Of a DNA stretch of 64,000 bases, positions 27,489 to 34,838 are shown piece by piece. The first letter of the stretch is position 1. The number at the start of each line of letters is the position of its first letter. This DNA comes from Meridianimarinicoccus zhengii (GTDB lineage: Bacteria > Pseudomonadota > Alphaproteobacteria > Rhodobacterales > Rhodobacteraceae), in NCBI RefSeq assembly GCF_003254465.1, contig NZ_QDFI01000001.1, positions 62,001-126,000 on the forward strand, read 5' to 3'. The translations under genes were made by a program, and so were the position numbers. Under the pieces are notes generated by a model. That model searched no databases. It was given only the letters and a program-made list of their open reading frames with translations, and had not been told where the DNA came from.

Positions 27489-28780
27489 CAGCGCGGCCCG
27501 GTCGCTGCAAGCGTGTCGCGGATCAGGCGGAGCGCGCGGTTCGTGACTTCCGCCGTGGCCGACCCGACTTCCCACGCGGCATAGGCCATGGGCGCGCGGT
27601 TCTGCGGCTCGGACAGATGCACGAGCGCTTCGGCCAATCCGGCGGTGCCGGCCACCTGCCGCGCGGCGTCCGCCGCATCGAGCTTGCGGTAGATGTCGGC
27701 GAAATTTCCTACATGCGGCCCGTGGAGGATCGCCGATCCCAGCGCCGCCGGTTCATAGGGGTTGTGCCCGCCCACCGGCACCAGCGACCCGCCCACGAAG
27801 CTGACCGGCGCCAGCCGGTACCACAGGCCCAGCTCTCCCAGCGTGTCCGCCAGGAAGATCGCCGTATTGGGGCCGGGATCCTCGCCGCGCGACCGCTGCG
27901 CGACGCTCAGGCCGCGTGCACGCAGGACAGCCGCGATCTCGTTTCCCCGTTCGGGATGGCGCGGCACGAGGATGCACAGAAGGCGCATCACGCTGCGCAT
28001 CGCCGTGATATGCGCGTCCGCGACCATCTCCTCCTCGCCGGGATGGGTGGAGGCGGCGGCCCAGATCGGACGATCCGCAAGCAGCCGGGCAAAGCGCGCG
28101 CGATCGGGCTCCCGGCAGGGCAGGGGCGGGGTGTCCTCCTTCAGGGTGCCGGTGATGGCCAGTCGCCCGGTGGGCAGGCCCAGCCGTACAAGGGCGGCGC
28201 CCGTCGCGCGGTCCTGTGCCTGCGCTGCGGTGAAGAGCGTGACGAGCCGCCGCGCCGCCCATGGCATGTAGCGCCGCCAGCGGCGTGCGCTGCGCATGGA
28301 CATGCGGGCGTTCAACAGCAGCATGGGCGTGCCCCGTGCATGGGTGCGGGTGAGCAGTGTCGGCCAGAACTCGCTTTCCGTCCAGATCGCCAGATCGGGG
28401 TGCCAGTGGTCCAGGAAACGTTGGACAAAAGGACGGAAATCCAAAGGGATGAACTGGTGGATCGCGCCGGGTGGCAAGCGTTCGGTGAGCAGCTCTGCGG
28501 AGGTGAGGGTGCCGGTGGTGACGAGCACCCGGATGTCGGGGTCGGCATCGAGCAGCCGTCGGATCAGTTCCAGCAGCGCGAGACTTTCGCCGACGGAGGC
28601 CGCGTGAAACCACACCAGACGTCCCTCGGGGCGATTTTGTGACGCGATTCCAAGACGTTCAAGGTGGCGTTCGGGGTGTTCCTTCCCCGCCGCCAGCCGC
28701 TTGCGAACCTGACGCCTGCCCAGCCCGGGAAACCCTGCAGTTACAAGGAGATAGGCCCAGAGGGCAGGGCTGGGCGGCAT
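27488..28780 (-). CDS. waaA: 3-deoxy-D-manno-octulosonic acid transferase
   Basis: The 430-residue protein matches KdtA/WaaA: an N-terminal membrane helix region, [26 protein letters not shown] with the catalytic Glu, [25 protein letters not shown], and the GT-B acceptor motif [16 protein letters not shown]. It transfers KDO from CMP-KDO to lipid IVA. Together with kdsD, kdsB and lpxK the window contains much of the KDO/lipid A branch. The ATG at 28780 lies 2 bases after the DUF4170 stop. Confidence 0.96.
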   Translation of the reverse strand: MPPSPALWAYLLVTAGFPGLGRRQVRKRLAAGKEHPERHLERLGIASQNRPEGRLVWFHAASVGESLALLELIRRLLDADPDIRVLVTTGTLTSAELLTERLPPGAIHQFIPLDFRPFVQRFLDHWHPDLAIWTESEFWPTLLTRTHARGTPMLLLNARMSMRSARRWRRYMPWAARRLVTLFTAAQAQDRATGAALVRLGLPTGRLAITGTLKEDTPPLPCREPDRARFARLLADRPIWAAASTHPGEEEMVADAHITAMRSVMRLLCILVPRHPERGNEIAAVLRARGLSVAQRSRGEDPGPNTAIFLADTLGELGLWYRLAPVSFVGGSLVPVGGHNPYEPAALGSAILHGPHVGNFADIYRKLDAADAARQVAGTAGLAEALVHLSEPQNRAPMAYAAWEVGSATAEVTNRALRLIRDTLAATGPR

Positions 28781-28782
28781 GG

Positions 28783-29031
28783 TCAGGCGGACCCGTCGCC
28801 CGCGTCGGCGTCGGGGCTCAGTTCCTCGTCGCGCAGGCGGTGGATATGGGCGATGAAATAGCGCATGTGCGCGTCGTCCACGGTGCGCTGGGCGGCGGAT
28901 TTCCACGCGGCATGGGCAGAGGCATAGTCGGGAAACATCCCAATTATATCAATCGACTCCGGGTCCGTGAAGGTCGTCTTCTGGGGATCGACAAGCTCTC
29001 CGCCGAACACGAGATGCAGCCGCTGGACCAT
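28783..29031 (-). CDS. DUF4170 protein upstream of waaA
   Basis: The 82-residue acidic protein begins RLHLVFGGELVDPQKTTFTD and has a helix with FPDYASAHAAWKSAAQRTVDDAH, typical of DUF4170. Such genes are found next to waaA or LPS genes in Alphaproteobacteria. The function is unknown. It is translated just ahead of waaA and probably forms an operon with waaA and lpxK. A copy of the 11-bp array lies about 90 bases upstream. Confidence 0.85.
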   Translation of the reverse strand: MVQRLHLVFGGELVDPQKTTFTDPESIDIIGMFPDYASAHAAWKSAAQRTVDDAHMRYFIAHIHRLRDEELSPDADAGDGSA

Positions 29032-29119
29032 GGGAAAACCTTTCCGTTGCCACCTGTGCGCAGACCATTGTGCATTTGCGGCATGGGGTCAAGGAAGGCG
29101 GGGCGGGGCCGTGTGCGTG

Positions 29120-29163
29120 GCGTATGACTCGCGTATGACTCTTGTATGACTCCCGTATGACTC
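29120..29163 (-). repeat. Four-unit 11-bp tandem array, GAGTCATACGC type (copy 2)
   Basis: On the minus strand the units are GAGTCATACGG, GAGTCATACAA, GAGTCATACGC and GAGTCATACGC. On the plus strand GTATGACTC recurs at exact 11-base steps. Unit by unit it matches copy 1 at 13,991 in the same order, so the two are homologous elements. It sits between the 3' end of the GntR-family gene and the DUF4170 gene, again oriented with the flanking genes. Confidence 0.85.
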
Positions 29164-29291
29164 GGACCGCGCCGCCCCAACTCCGCCTGAGGTCCGCACA
29201 GGCTGTGCAGCGGCGCACAGATCGCAGTGGCGAGGGGTCAGCCGCGGGGGGGGGCGTGGTGATGCCTGTCGGGGGCGGCGCGGTGCGCCGC

Positions 29292-30023
29292 TCAGCCCGT
29301 CAGGCCGACGGGCTGGAACAGGTAGCCGTCGAAGGCCGGGTCGTCGACGTCGGACAGGGCCATGAGCGTTTCGCGGACATTGCCGAGATGGCGCCACATG
29401 GCGGTCTGGGCGGCCTCCGGGTTGCGGGCCTGAAGCGCCTGGAGGATCGCCTGGTGGTCGTCGAGCCACGCGCGGCGGTAGGTCGTCTCGAATATCCGGC
29501 TGTGCAGCCGCGCCCACATCGGGCTGTGTTCGCGCCGCCGCCACAGATCCTCCACCATGTCCACCAGCACGGAATTCTGCGTCGCCTCGGCGATCAGGCG
29601 GTGAAAGGCGCGGTCGCCGGAATAGTCGGCGCGGCCCGGATCGAGATCGGCGCGTTCCATGTCCAGCGTGTCGCGCATGCGCAGGATGTCGTTCTTGGTG
29701 ACCATGCGCGCGGCGAACCCGGCGATGTCGGATTCGACGAGTTGCCGCGCCTGAAGCAGTTCGAACGGGCCGATATCGTCGCGTACGGGCCCGCCCGCGG
29801 CATGGGGATCGTCCGAGATGTAGATGCCCGAGCCCTTGCGGACCTCTACCGCGCCTTCGATCTCCAGCAGGATCAGCGCCTCGCGCACGAGGGAGCGGGA
29901 CACGTCGAGCCGGTCGGACAGGCCGCGTTCGGGCATCAGCCGGTCGCCGGGACCGAGCCGTTCCGCCGCGATCAGGTCGCGGATGGCGCGCGCGACCTCC
30001 TGGTACTTGCGGGCGGTGCTCAT
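29292..30023 (-). CDS. GntR/FadR-type regulator, probably UxuR/ExuR-like
   Basis: The 243-residue protein has an N-terminal winged helix (KYQEVARAIRDLIAAERLGPGD, LPERGLSDRLDVSRSLVREAL) and a C-terminal all-helical FCD effector domain with metal-ligand-like residues (GDRAFHRLIAEAT; DDHQAIL). FadR-subfamily regulators with this arrangement control hexuronate genes. It overlaps the uidA stop (ATGA) as the last gene of the dctP-uidA unit, so it likely represses its own locus in response to glucuronate. A palindrome of UxuR type lies in the divergent promoter at 32,911. Confidence 0.87.
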   Translation of the reverse strand: MSTARKYQEVARAIRDLIAAERLGPGDRLMPERGLSDRLDVSRSLVREALILLEIEGAVEVRKGSGIYISDDPHAAGGPVRDDIGPFELLQARQLVESDIAGFAARMVTKNDILRMRDTLDMERADLDPGRADYSGDRAFHRLIAEATQNSVLVDMVEDLWRRREHSPMWARLHSRIFETTYRRAWLDDHQAILQALQARNPEAAQTAMWRHLGNVRETLMALSDVDDPAFDGYLFQPVGLTG

Positions 30024-31804
30024 GGCGCGTCCCGTGCCGCGCATTCGGCGTAATAGGCCGCGAGGATGTCGAAGGCGGGCTTGCGCGTGGTCTTGTCGGC
30101 GGCGATCAGCCCCTTGCGGTTCCAGCCGCGCTGGAACACGTTCTGCCGCCGTTCCACCCGGAAATCGTAGAGAATCCACGGCGACATGCCCTTGACGTAG
30201 TCGAGCCTGCGCAGGGTCGCGATCTGCTTCTCGTAGACCTCAGCCTGGTAGGCGAGGGAGAAGAGGCCGCGGTCCGGTCCGGCCTCGTGGTCGCCATCGG
30301 CGCCGGTTTCGGACACGATCACCGGGCGGTCGGGGTCGGAATTCTCGCCGATGACGCGGAGTTCGTCGAAATCCTCATCATACCAGCCGTAGTATTCGTT
30401 CAGCCCGATCACGTCGATATGTTGGGCCAGCCGGTCCTCGATCCGCAGGCGGGCGTGGTTCACCAGACAGGCCGCGGCGATCAGCCGGGTCGGATCCTCG
30501 GCGCGGGCGGTATCGGCGAGGCGGCGCATGAAGTCGAGCCGCGCGTCGGTGTCAGGGTTCTCGTTGCCGATGGACCAGATCGCCACGCTGGCGCGGTTGC
30601 GGTCGCGGCGGATCAGTTCGCGGAGCTGGTTGGTGGCGTCGCGCAGCGTGTCGGGATTGGCGAAGTCGATGGCCCAGTAGACGGGGATCTCCTCCCACAG
30701 CAGGAAGCCCATCTCGTCGGCGATGCGGGCGGCGCGGTCGTGATGGGGGTAATGCGCGAGCCGCAGGAAGTTGCAGCCGAGATCGCGCGCATGGGCGAAG
30801 CGGCGGCGCAGGTCCGCCTCCGTCGTGACCTTGCCGGTGGTCGCGTCGTCCTCGTGCACGGAGATGCCGCGCAGGAACAGGGGCTTGCCGTTGAGCAGGA
30901 TGTCGGTGCCGCGCCGTTCGACGGTGCGAAAGCCGACCCGGTCGGTCACGCGGTCGCCGCCGACGGTGCAGGCCACGTCGTAGAGATGCGGGGTGTCGGG
31001 CGACCAGAGATCGGGGCGCGCGGGGATGCGCGCCTGCCCGTGCCCGTCCGCCAGCGGGATCGCGATGTCGATGCCGAGGCCGGGGATTTCCAGCCGCGCG
31101 CTGTCGGCGGGGCCGTCCGCGATCACGTCCGCCGCGATCACATCGCCATCCAGCCGCAGGAACAGGTCGCGGATCACGGTCGCCGGGGTCTCGTAGAGCG
31201 TCACCTCGCGGTAGACGCCGCCGTAGTTGAACCAGTCGGTATTGCGCATGGGCACCCGGTCGCGCGTGCGGGAATTGTTCACGCACAGCATGATCCAGTT
31301 CTCGCCCGGTTCCAGCGCATCGGTCAGTTCGACGCAGAACGGGGTCGAGCCGCCGTAATGGTTGCCCATGAATTGGCCGTTCACGAACACCTTGCAGTCG
31401 TATTGCGCGGCGCCGATGTGCAGGAACCGCCGCTGTCCGGGGGCTGCCGCATCCAGCGTGACGGCCCGCGAATACCAGCCGGAGCCTTCGAAGAAGTACC
31501 ATTTCTCCTTCAGCATCTGCCAGCAGGACGGCACCGGGATCGTTTCGCCCGCGCGGGGGTCGTAATCCCACGGCTCGATGCGGTCTTCGGGGGCCGCCTG
31601 CGGCAGGGCGAACCATTTCTGCCGCAGGCCGGTGTCCAGCAGATCGACGCAGAAGAACCAGTCCCCATCCAGCGACCGGCCCTGCCGGCCACCAGTGAAG
31701 ATCAGCGTGTCCGCGTTCAGGCTCTGCGTGTTGAAGGGCGCGTCGTAGCCTTCGTCATGCAGCGCCTGAAGCGCGTTTTCCGCAAGATCGGAGCGTTCAA
31801 GCAT
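30020..31804 (-). CDS. uidA: Beta-glucuronidase (glycoside hydrolase family 2)
   Basis: The 594-residue cytoplasmic-type GH2 enzyme has a sugar-binding jellyroll, an Ig-like domain and a TIM barrel. The acid/base is Glu415 in SIGNEN and the nucleophile is Glu499 in VSETGADG. The N-x-K motif that grips the glucuronate carboxylate is present as Asn562-Arg-Lys564 (WNRKG), close to the E. coli GusA positions (413, 504, 566/568). This marks it as a glucuronidase rather than a galactosidase. No signal peptide, so the substrate must be imported, plausibly by the adjacent TRAP system. It overlaps the regulator gene downstream. Confidence 0.93.
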   Translation of the reverse strand: MLERSDLAENALQALHDEGYDAPFNTQSLNADTLIFTGGRQGRSLDGDWFFCVDLLDTGLRQKWFALPQAAPEDRIEPWDYDPRAGETIPVPSCWQMLKEKWYFFEGSGWYSRAVTLDAAAPGQRRFLHIGAAQYDCKVFVNGQFMGNHYGGSTPFCVELTDALEPGENWIMLCVNNSRTRDRVPMRNTDWFNYGGVYREVTLYETPATVIRDLFLRLDGDVIAADVIADGPADSARLEIPGLGIDIAIPLADGHGQARIPARPDLWSPDTPHLYDVACTVGGDRVTDRVGFRTVERRGTDILLNGKPLFLRGISVHEDDATTGKVTTEADLRRRFAHARDLGCNFLRLAHYPHHDRAARIADEMGFLLWEEIPVYWAIDFANPDTLRDATNQLRELIRRDRNRASVAIWSIGNENPDTDARLDFMRRLADTARAEDPTRLIAAACLVNHARLRIEDRLAQHIDVIGLNEYYGWYDEDFDELRVIGENSDPDRPVIVSETGADGDHEAGPDRGLFSLAYQAEVYEKQIATLRRLDYVKGMSPWILYDFRVERRQNVFQRGWNRKGLIAADKTTRKPAFDILAAYYAECAARDAP

Positions 31805-31813
31805 CGCTGCCCG

Positions 31814-32812
31814 TCACGACCCGGAGTCTTCGGCAAGCGCCTGGATGCGCTCGATCAGCGCGGCCACCGCGTCGGACTGGGCCGCGACCTCGTCGAACAT
31901 GGGCTGCACGGCTGCGACGAAGGGGGCCTTGTCCACCTCGTGGATCGTCACGCCCATGTCCGCCTGCGCCTCTTCCAGCGCGGCGTCCGAGACCTTGCCC
32001 CAGTCTTCGCCGTGGCGGACCTGCATTTCGGCGGCGGCGGTGCGCATGGCCTCCTGCTGGTCGGGGGTCATGTCGTCCCAGGCGCAGTTGGAGATGACGA
32101 CGACCGACGGGATGATCGTGTGTTCGTCCAGCGAGAAATGGCTGGACACTTCGCCGTGGCGGGCATTGGTCAGCGCGGTCGGGTTGTTCTCGGCCGCGTC
32201 CACCACGCCCTGCTGCAGCGCGCTGTACAGCTCGCCCCACGGGATCGGGGTCGGGCTGCCGCCCAGGAGTTCCACCATGCGGATGGCCGAGGGCGAGGGC
32301 TGCACGCGCACCTTCACCCCTTCGAGATCGGCGGGCGACAGGATCGGTTTCTGGCCATAGAAGGACCGCGCCCCTTCGGTCAGGAAGGCGATGCCGCGGA
32401 ACCCGTTATCCACCGACGCATCGAGGATTTCGCGCCCGACATCGCCCGAGATCACCGCTTCGAAATGCTCTTCGGAATCGAAGATGTAGGGCAGGTTGAT
32501 CGCGGAATAGCTTTCCTCGAACGCTTCGAGTTCGGAGGCGTTGGACCGGGCCATTTCCAGCGCGCAGTTCTGCACCAGTTCCATGGATTCGCGCTGGGTG
32601 CCGAGTTGCGCGTTCGGGAAGACCTGGATGCGGATTTCGCCATCCGTCAGTTCCGCCACCCGGTCGGCCATGAATTCCATGGAGATATGGGTGGGGTGAT
32701 CCGGCGGGTTGTTGTGGTTGAGCCGCAGCGTGGATTGCGCGGCGGCGGCGGTGGTCATCGCGGCGGACAGCGCGACAAGCGCGGTCGTGGCCTTGAAGAT
32801 CGGCATGGTCAT
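31814..32812 (-). CDS. TRAP transporter periplasmic binding protein (DctP family)
   Basis: The 332-residue protein has a signal peptide (FKATTALVALSAAMTTAAAA) and a DctP body: LRLNHNNPPDHPTHISMEFM, VFPNAQLGTQRESMELVQNC, the carboxylate-binding Arg in GVKVRVQPSPS, GSPTPIPWGELYSALQQGVVDAAENN. An AGGGAGGA ribosome-binding site fixes the ATG at 32812. It presumably delivers glucuronides or uronates to the DctQ/DctM permease encoded divergently from the same intergenic region. The substrate assignment is from context. Confidence 0.93.
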   Translation of the reverse strand: MTMPIFKATTALVALSAAMTTAAAAQSTLRLNHNNPPDHPTHISMEFMADRVAELTDGEIRIQVFPNAQLGTQRESMELVQNCALEMARSNASELEAFEESYSAINLPYIFDSEEHFEAVISGDVGREILDASVDNGFRGIAFLTEGARSFYGQKPILSPADLEGVKVRVQPSPSAIRMVELLGGSPTPIPWGELYSALQQGVVDAAENNPTALTNARHGEVSSHFSLDEHTIIPSVVVISNCAWDDMTPDQQEAMRTAAAEMQVRHGEDWGKVSDAALEEAQADMGVTIHEVDKAPFVAAVQPMFDEVAAQSDAVAALIERIQALAEDSGS

Positions 32813-32892
32813 GGGTTCCTCCCTGTCTGACGTCGGGGACAGGCGGCTGGGCGCCCTATCCACGGGGATACTGGGCATCGGCGGTCAAATCA

Positions 32893-32922
32893 GTCAACCA
32901 AAAACTGAAATTGGTTGACCAG
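32893..32922. promoter_or_regulatory. Operator palindromes in the divergent TRAP promoter
   Basis: GTCAACCAA (32893-32901) and TTGGTTGAC (32911-32919) form a perfect 9-bp inverted repeat with a 9-base spacer. Within its right half, TTGGTTGACCAG (32911-32922) is itself a TGGT-TG-ACCA palindrome, close to the TTGGTnnACCAA site of UxuR/ExuR-type regulators. The site lies between dctP and dctQ, so it can control both sides, and the neighbouring GntR protein is the likely ligand-responsive repressor. Confidence 0.65.
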
Positions 32923-32972
32923 TTTTGTGCGGGCTGACAGTGTGGCGCAAATCACGGGGCAGGGAGGGTCAC

Positions 32973-33023
32973 ATGATATCGATGCACATGCGCTGCGGGC
33001 CGGGACCGGGTGCCGCGCCATGA
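32973..33023 (+). CDS. Putative 16-codon leader peptide ahead of dctQ
   Basis: An AGGGAGGG sequence at 32961 sits 4 bases before the ATG at 32973, which opens a 16-codon frame (MISMHMRCGPGPGAAP). Its TGA overlaps the dctQ ATG as ATGA. The dctQ start has no ribosome-binding site of its own, so translational coupling through this short frame is plausible. There is no family evidence; the support is the ribosome-binding site and the overlap. Confidence 0.4.
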   Translation: MISMHMRCGPGPGAAP

Positions 33024-33523
33024 AGGCGGGGGTGGATGCCGTGCTCCGCTGGATCGTCATCGTGGTCTTCGCAACGCTGGTGGCCTGCGTGACATGGCAG
33101 GTCACGAGCCGCTACGTTCTCGGCACGCCGAGCACCGTCACGGACGAGATCGCGCGCTTCCTGTTCATGTGGCTCGCGCTGATCGGCGGGGCCTACACCT
33201 TCGGGCAGCGCCGCCATCTGGCCATCGATCTGCTGACCATGAACCTGCGCGGGCGCGCGAAGCTGGCGTCGGAGGCCGCGGTGATCCTCGTGGTTCTCGG
33301 CTTCGCCGCCATCGTGATGATCGGCGGCGGCATGTCGCTGGTGACGCGCACGCTGGCATCGGGGCAGGTGACGCCCGCGCTGCGGCTGCCCATGGGCTGG
33401 GTCTATGGCGCCATCCCCTTCGCGGGGGCGGTCATCGTCTATTACTGCGGGCTGTTCCTGGCCCAGATCGCCCGCGGCCGGATGCCCGACGCGGGCACCG
33501 AACCCGCCCTGCCGCTGGAATGA
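33020..33523 (+). CDS. TRAP transporter small permease (DctQ family)
   Basis: The 167-residue protein has four predicted membrane helices (WIVIVVFATLVACVTWQVT; FLFMWLALIGGAYTF; AAVILVVLGFAAIVMIGGGM; GAIPFAGAVIVYYCGLFLA) and the DctQ signature DEIARFLFMWLALIGGAYTFG. The ATG at 33020 gives the usual short cytoplasmic N terminus. It pairs with DctM 10 bases downstream and with DctP encoded divergently. Confidence 0.92.
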   Translation: MKAGVDAVLRWIVIVVFATLVACVTWQVTSRYVLGTPSTVTDEIARFLFMWLALIGGAYTFGQRRHLAIDLLTMNLRGRAKLASEAAVILVVLGFAAIVMIGGGMSLVTRTLASGQVTPALRLPMGWVYGAIPFAGAVIVYYCGLFLAQIARGRMPDAGTEPALPLE

Positions 33524-33533
33524 GGACGCGCCC

Positions 33534-34838
33534 ATGACTTCCGCCATCTGGGTCCTGTTCGGATCCTTCGCCCTGTTCATGGCCATGGGCGTGCCCATCG
33601 CCTTTGCCATCGGCACCGCCGCCACGCTGACCTTCCTGCTGTTCATGGGGGTCGAGCAGTCGATCTTCATCGTCGCCCAGCAGATGGCGTCGGGGCTGGA
33701 CAGTTTCACGCTGCTGGCGATCCCGTTCTTCATCCTCGCGGGCAACATCATGAACCGCGGCGGCATCGCGCTGCGTCTGATCGCCTTCGCCAAGATCCTC
33801 GCCGGGCGGCTGCCCGGGGCGCTTGCCCATTGCAACGTTATCGCCAACATGATGTTCGGCGCGATTTCCGGGTCCGCTGTCGCATCCGCCGCGGCGGTGG
33901 GCGGGGTCATGGCGCCGCTTCAGGCCAAGGAAGGCTATGACCGGGGCTTTTCCGCCGCCGTCAACATCGCGTCCTGCCCGACGGGGCTGCTGATCCCGCC
34001 CTCGGCCACGCTGATCGTCTATTCGCTGATCACCGGGGGCACCTCCATCGCGGCGCTTTTCGTGGCGGGCTACCTGCCGGGGCTGCTGATGGGGCTGGGG
34101 CTGATGACGGTGGCCGGCATCATCGCCCACAGGCGGGGCTATCCCGTGGCCCCCCGCCCGGCATGGGGCGAGGTCTGGCGCGCGGGGCGCGATGCGATCC
34201 TGCCGCTGGGGCTGATCGTCGTCATCATGGGCGGGATCATCAGCGGGGTGTTCACCGCGACCGAGGCGTCGGCGGCCGCGGTGATCTATGCGCTGGTGCT
34301 TGCGCTGGTGTGGTACCGTGAGATCTCGGTCCGTGACCTGCCGCGGATCATCGTCGATTCGGCGGTGACCACATCGGTCGTGCTCCTGATGATCGGGGCG
34401 TCCATCGCCATGAGCCGCGCCATGGCCTTCGGCATGATCCCGGGCACGATTTCCGACCTGCTGCTGGGGATATCGGACAACCCGCTGATGATCCTGCTGG
34501 CGATCAACATCACGCTGCTGCTGGTGGGCACATTCATGGACATGACGCCCGCGCTGCTGATCTTCACGCCGATCTTCATGCCGGTCGTGGGCGATCTGGG
34601 GATGGACCCGGTGCATTTCGGCATCGTGATGACCTTCAACCTGTGCATCGGGATCTGCACGCCGCCCGTGGGGTCGGCGCTGTTCGTCGGCTGTTCGGTG
34701 GGCGGCACGTCCATCGCCGAGGTGATCCGCCCGCTGCTGCCGCTTTATGCCGTGCTGGTGGTGCTGCTGTTCGTGGTGACCTATGTGCCCGCGATCAGCC
34801 TGTTCCTGCCGCGCCTGCTGCTGGGGTATGGCGGATGA
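33534..34838 (+). CDS. TRAP transporter large permease (DctM family)
   Basis: The 434-residue membrane protein has about 12 hydrophobic segments and the DctM signatures MGVPIAFAIGTAATLTF, AIPFFILAGNIMNRGGI, ISGSAVASAAAVGGVM and IGICTPPVGSALFVG. It uses the sodium gradient to move the DctP-bound acid across the inner membrane. The stop overlaps the following GH31 start (ATGA), so transport and hydrolysis are co-expressed. Confidence 0.95.
   Translation: MTSAIWVLFGSFALFMAMGVPIAFAIGTAATLTFLLFMGVEQSIFIVAQQMASGLDSFTLLAIPFFILAGNIMNRGGIALRLIAFAKILAGRLPGALAHCNVIANMMFGAISGSAVASAAAVGGVMAPLQAKEGYDRGFSAAVNIASCPTGLLIPPSATLIVYSLITGGTSIAALFVAGYLPGLLMGLGLMTVAGIIAHRRGYPVAPRPAWGEVWRAGRDAILPLGLIVVIMGGIISGVFTATEASAAAVIYALVLALVWYREISVRDLPRIIVDSAVTTSVVLLMIGASIAMSRAMAFGMIPGTISDLLLGISDNPLMILLAINITLLLVGTFMDMTPALLIFTPIFMPVVGDLGMDPVHFGIVMTFNLCIGICTPPVGSALFVGCSVGGTSIAEVIRPLLPLYAVLVVLLFVVTYVPAISLFLPRLLLGYGG

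Noticed and set aside
30287-32830. Long open frame (about 850 codons) antisense to uidA and dctP
   Set aside because: It covers two overlapping real genes and has no family signature.
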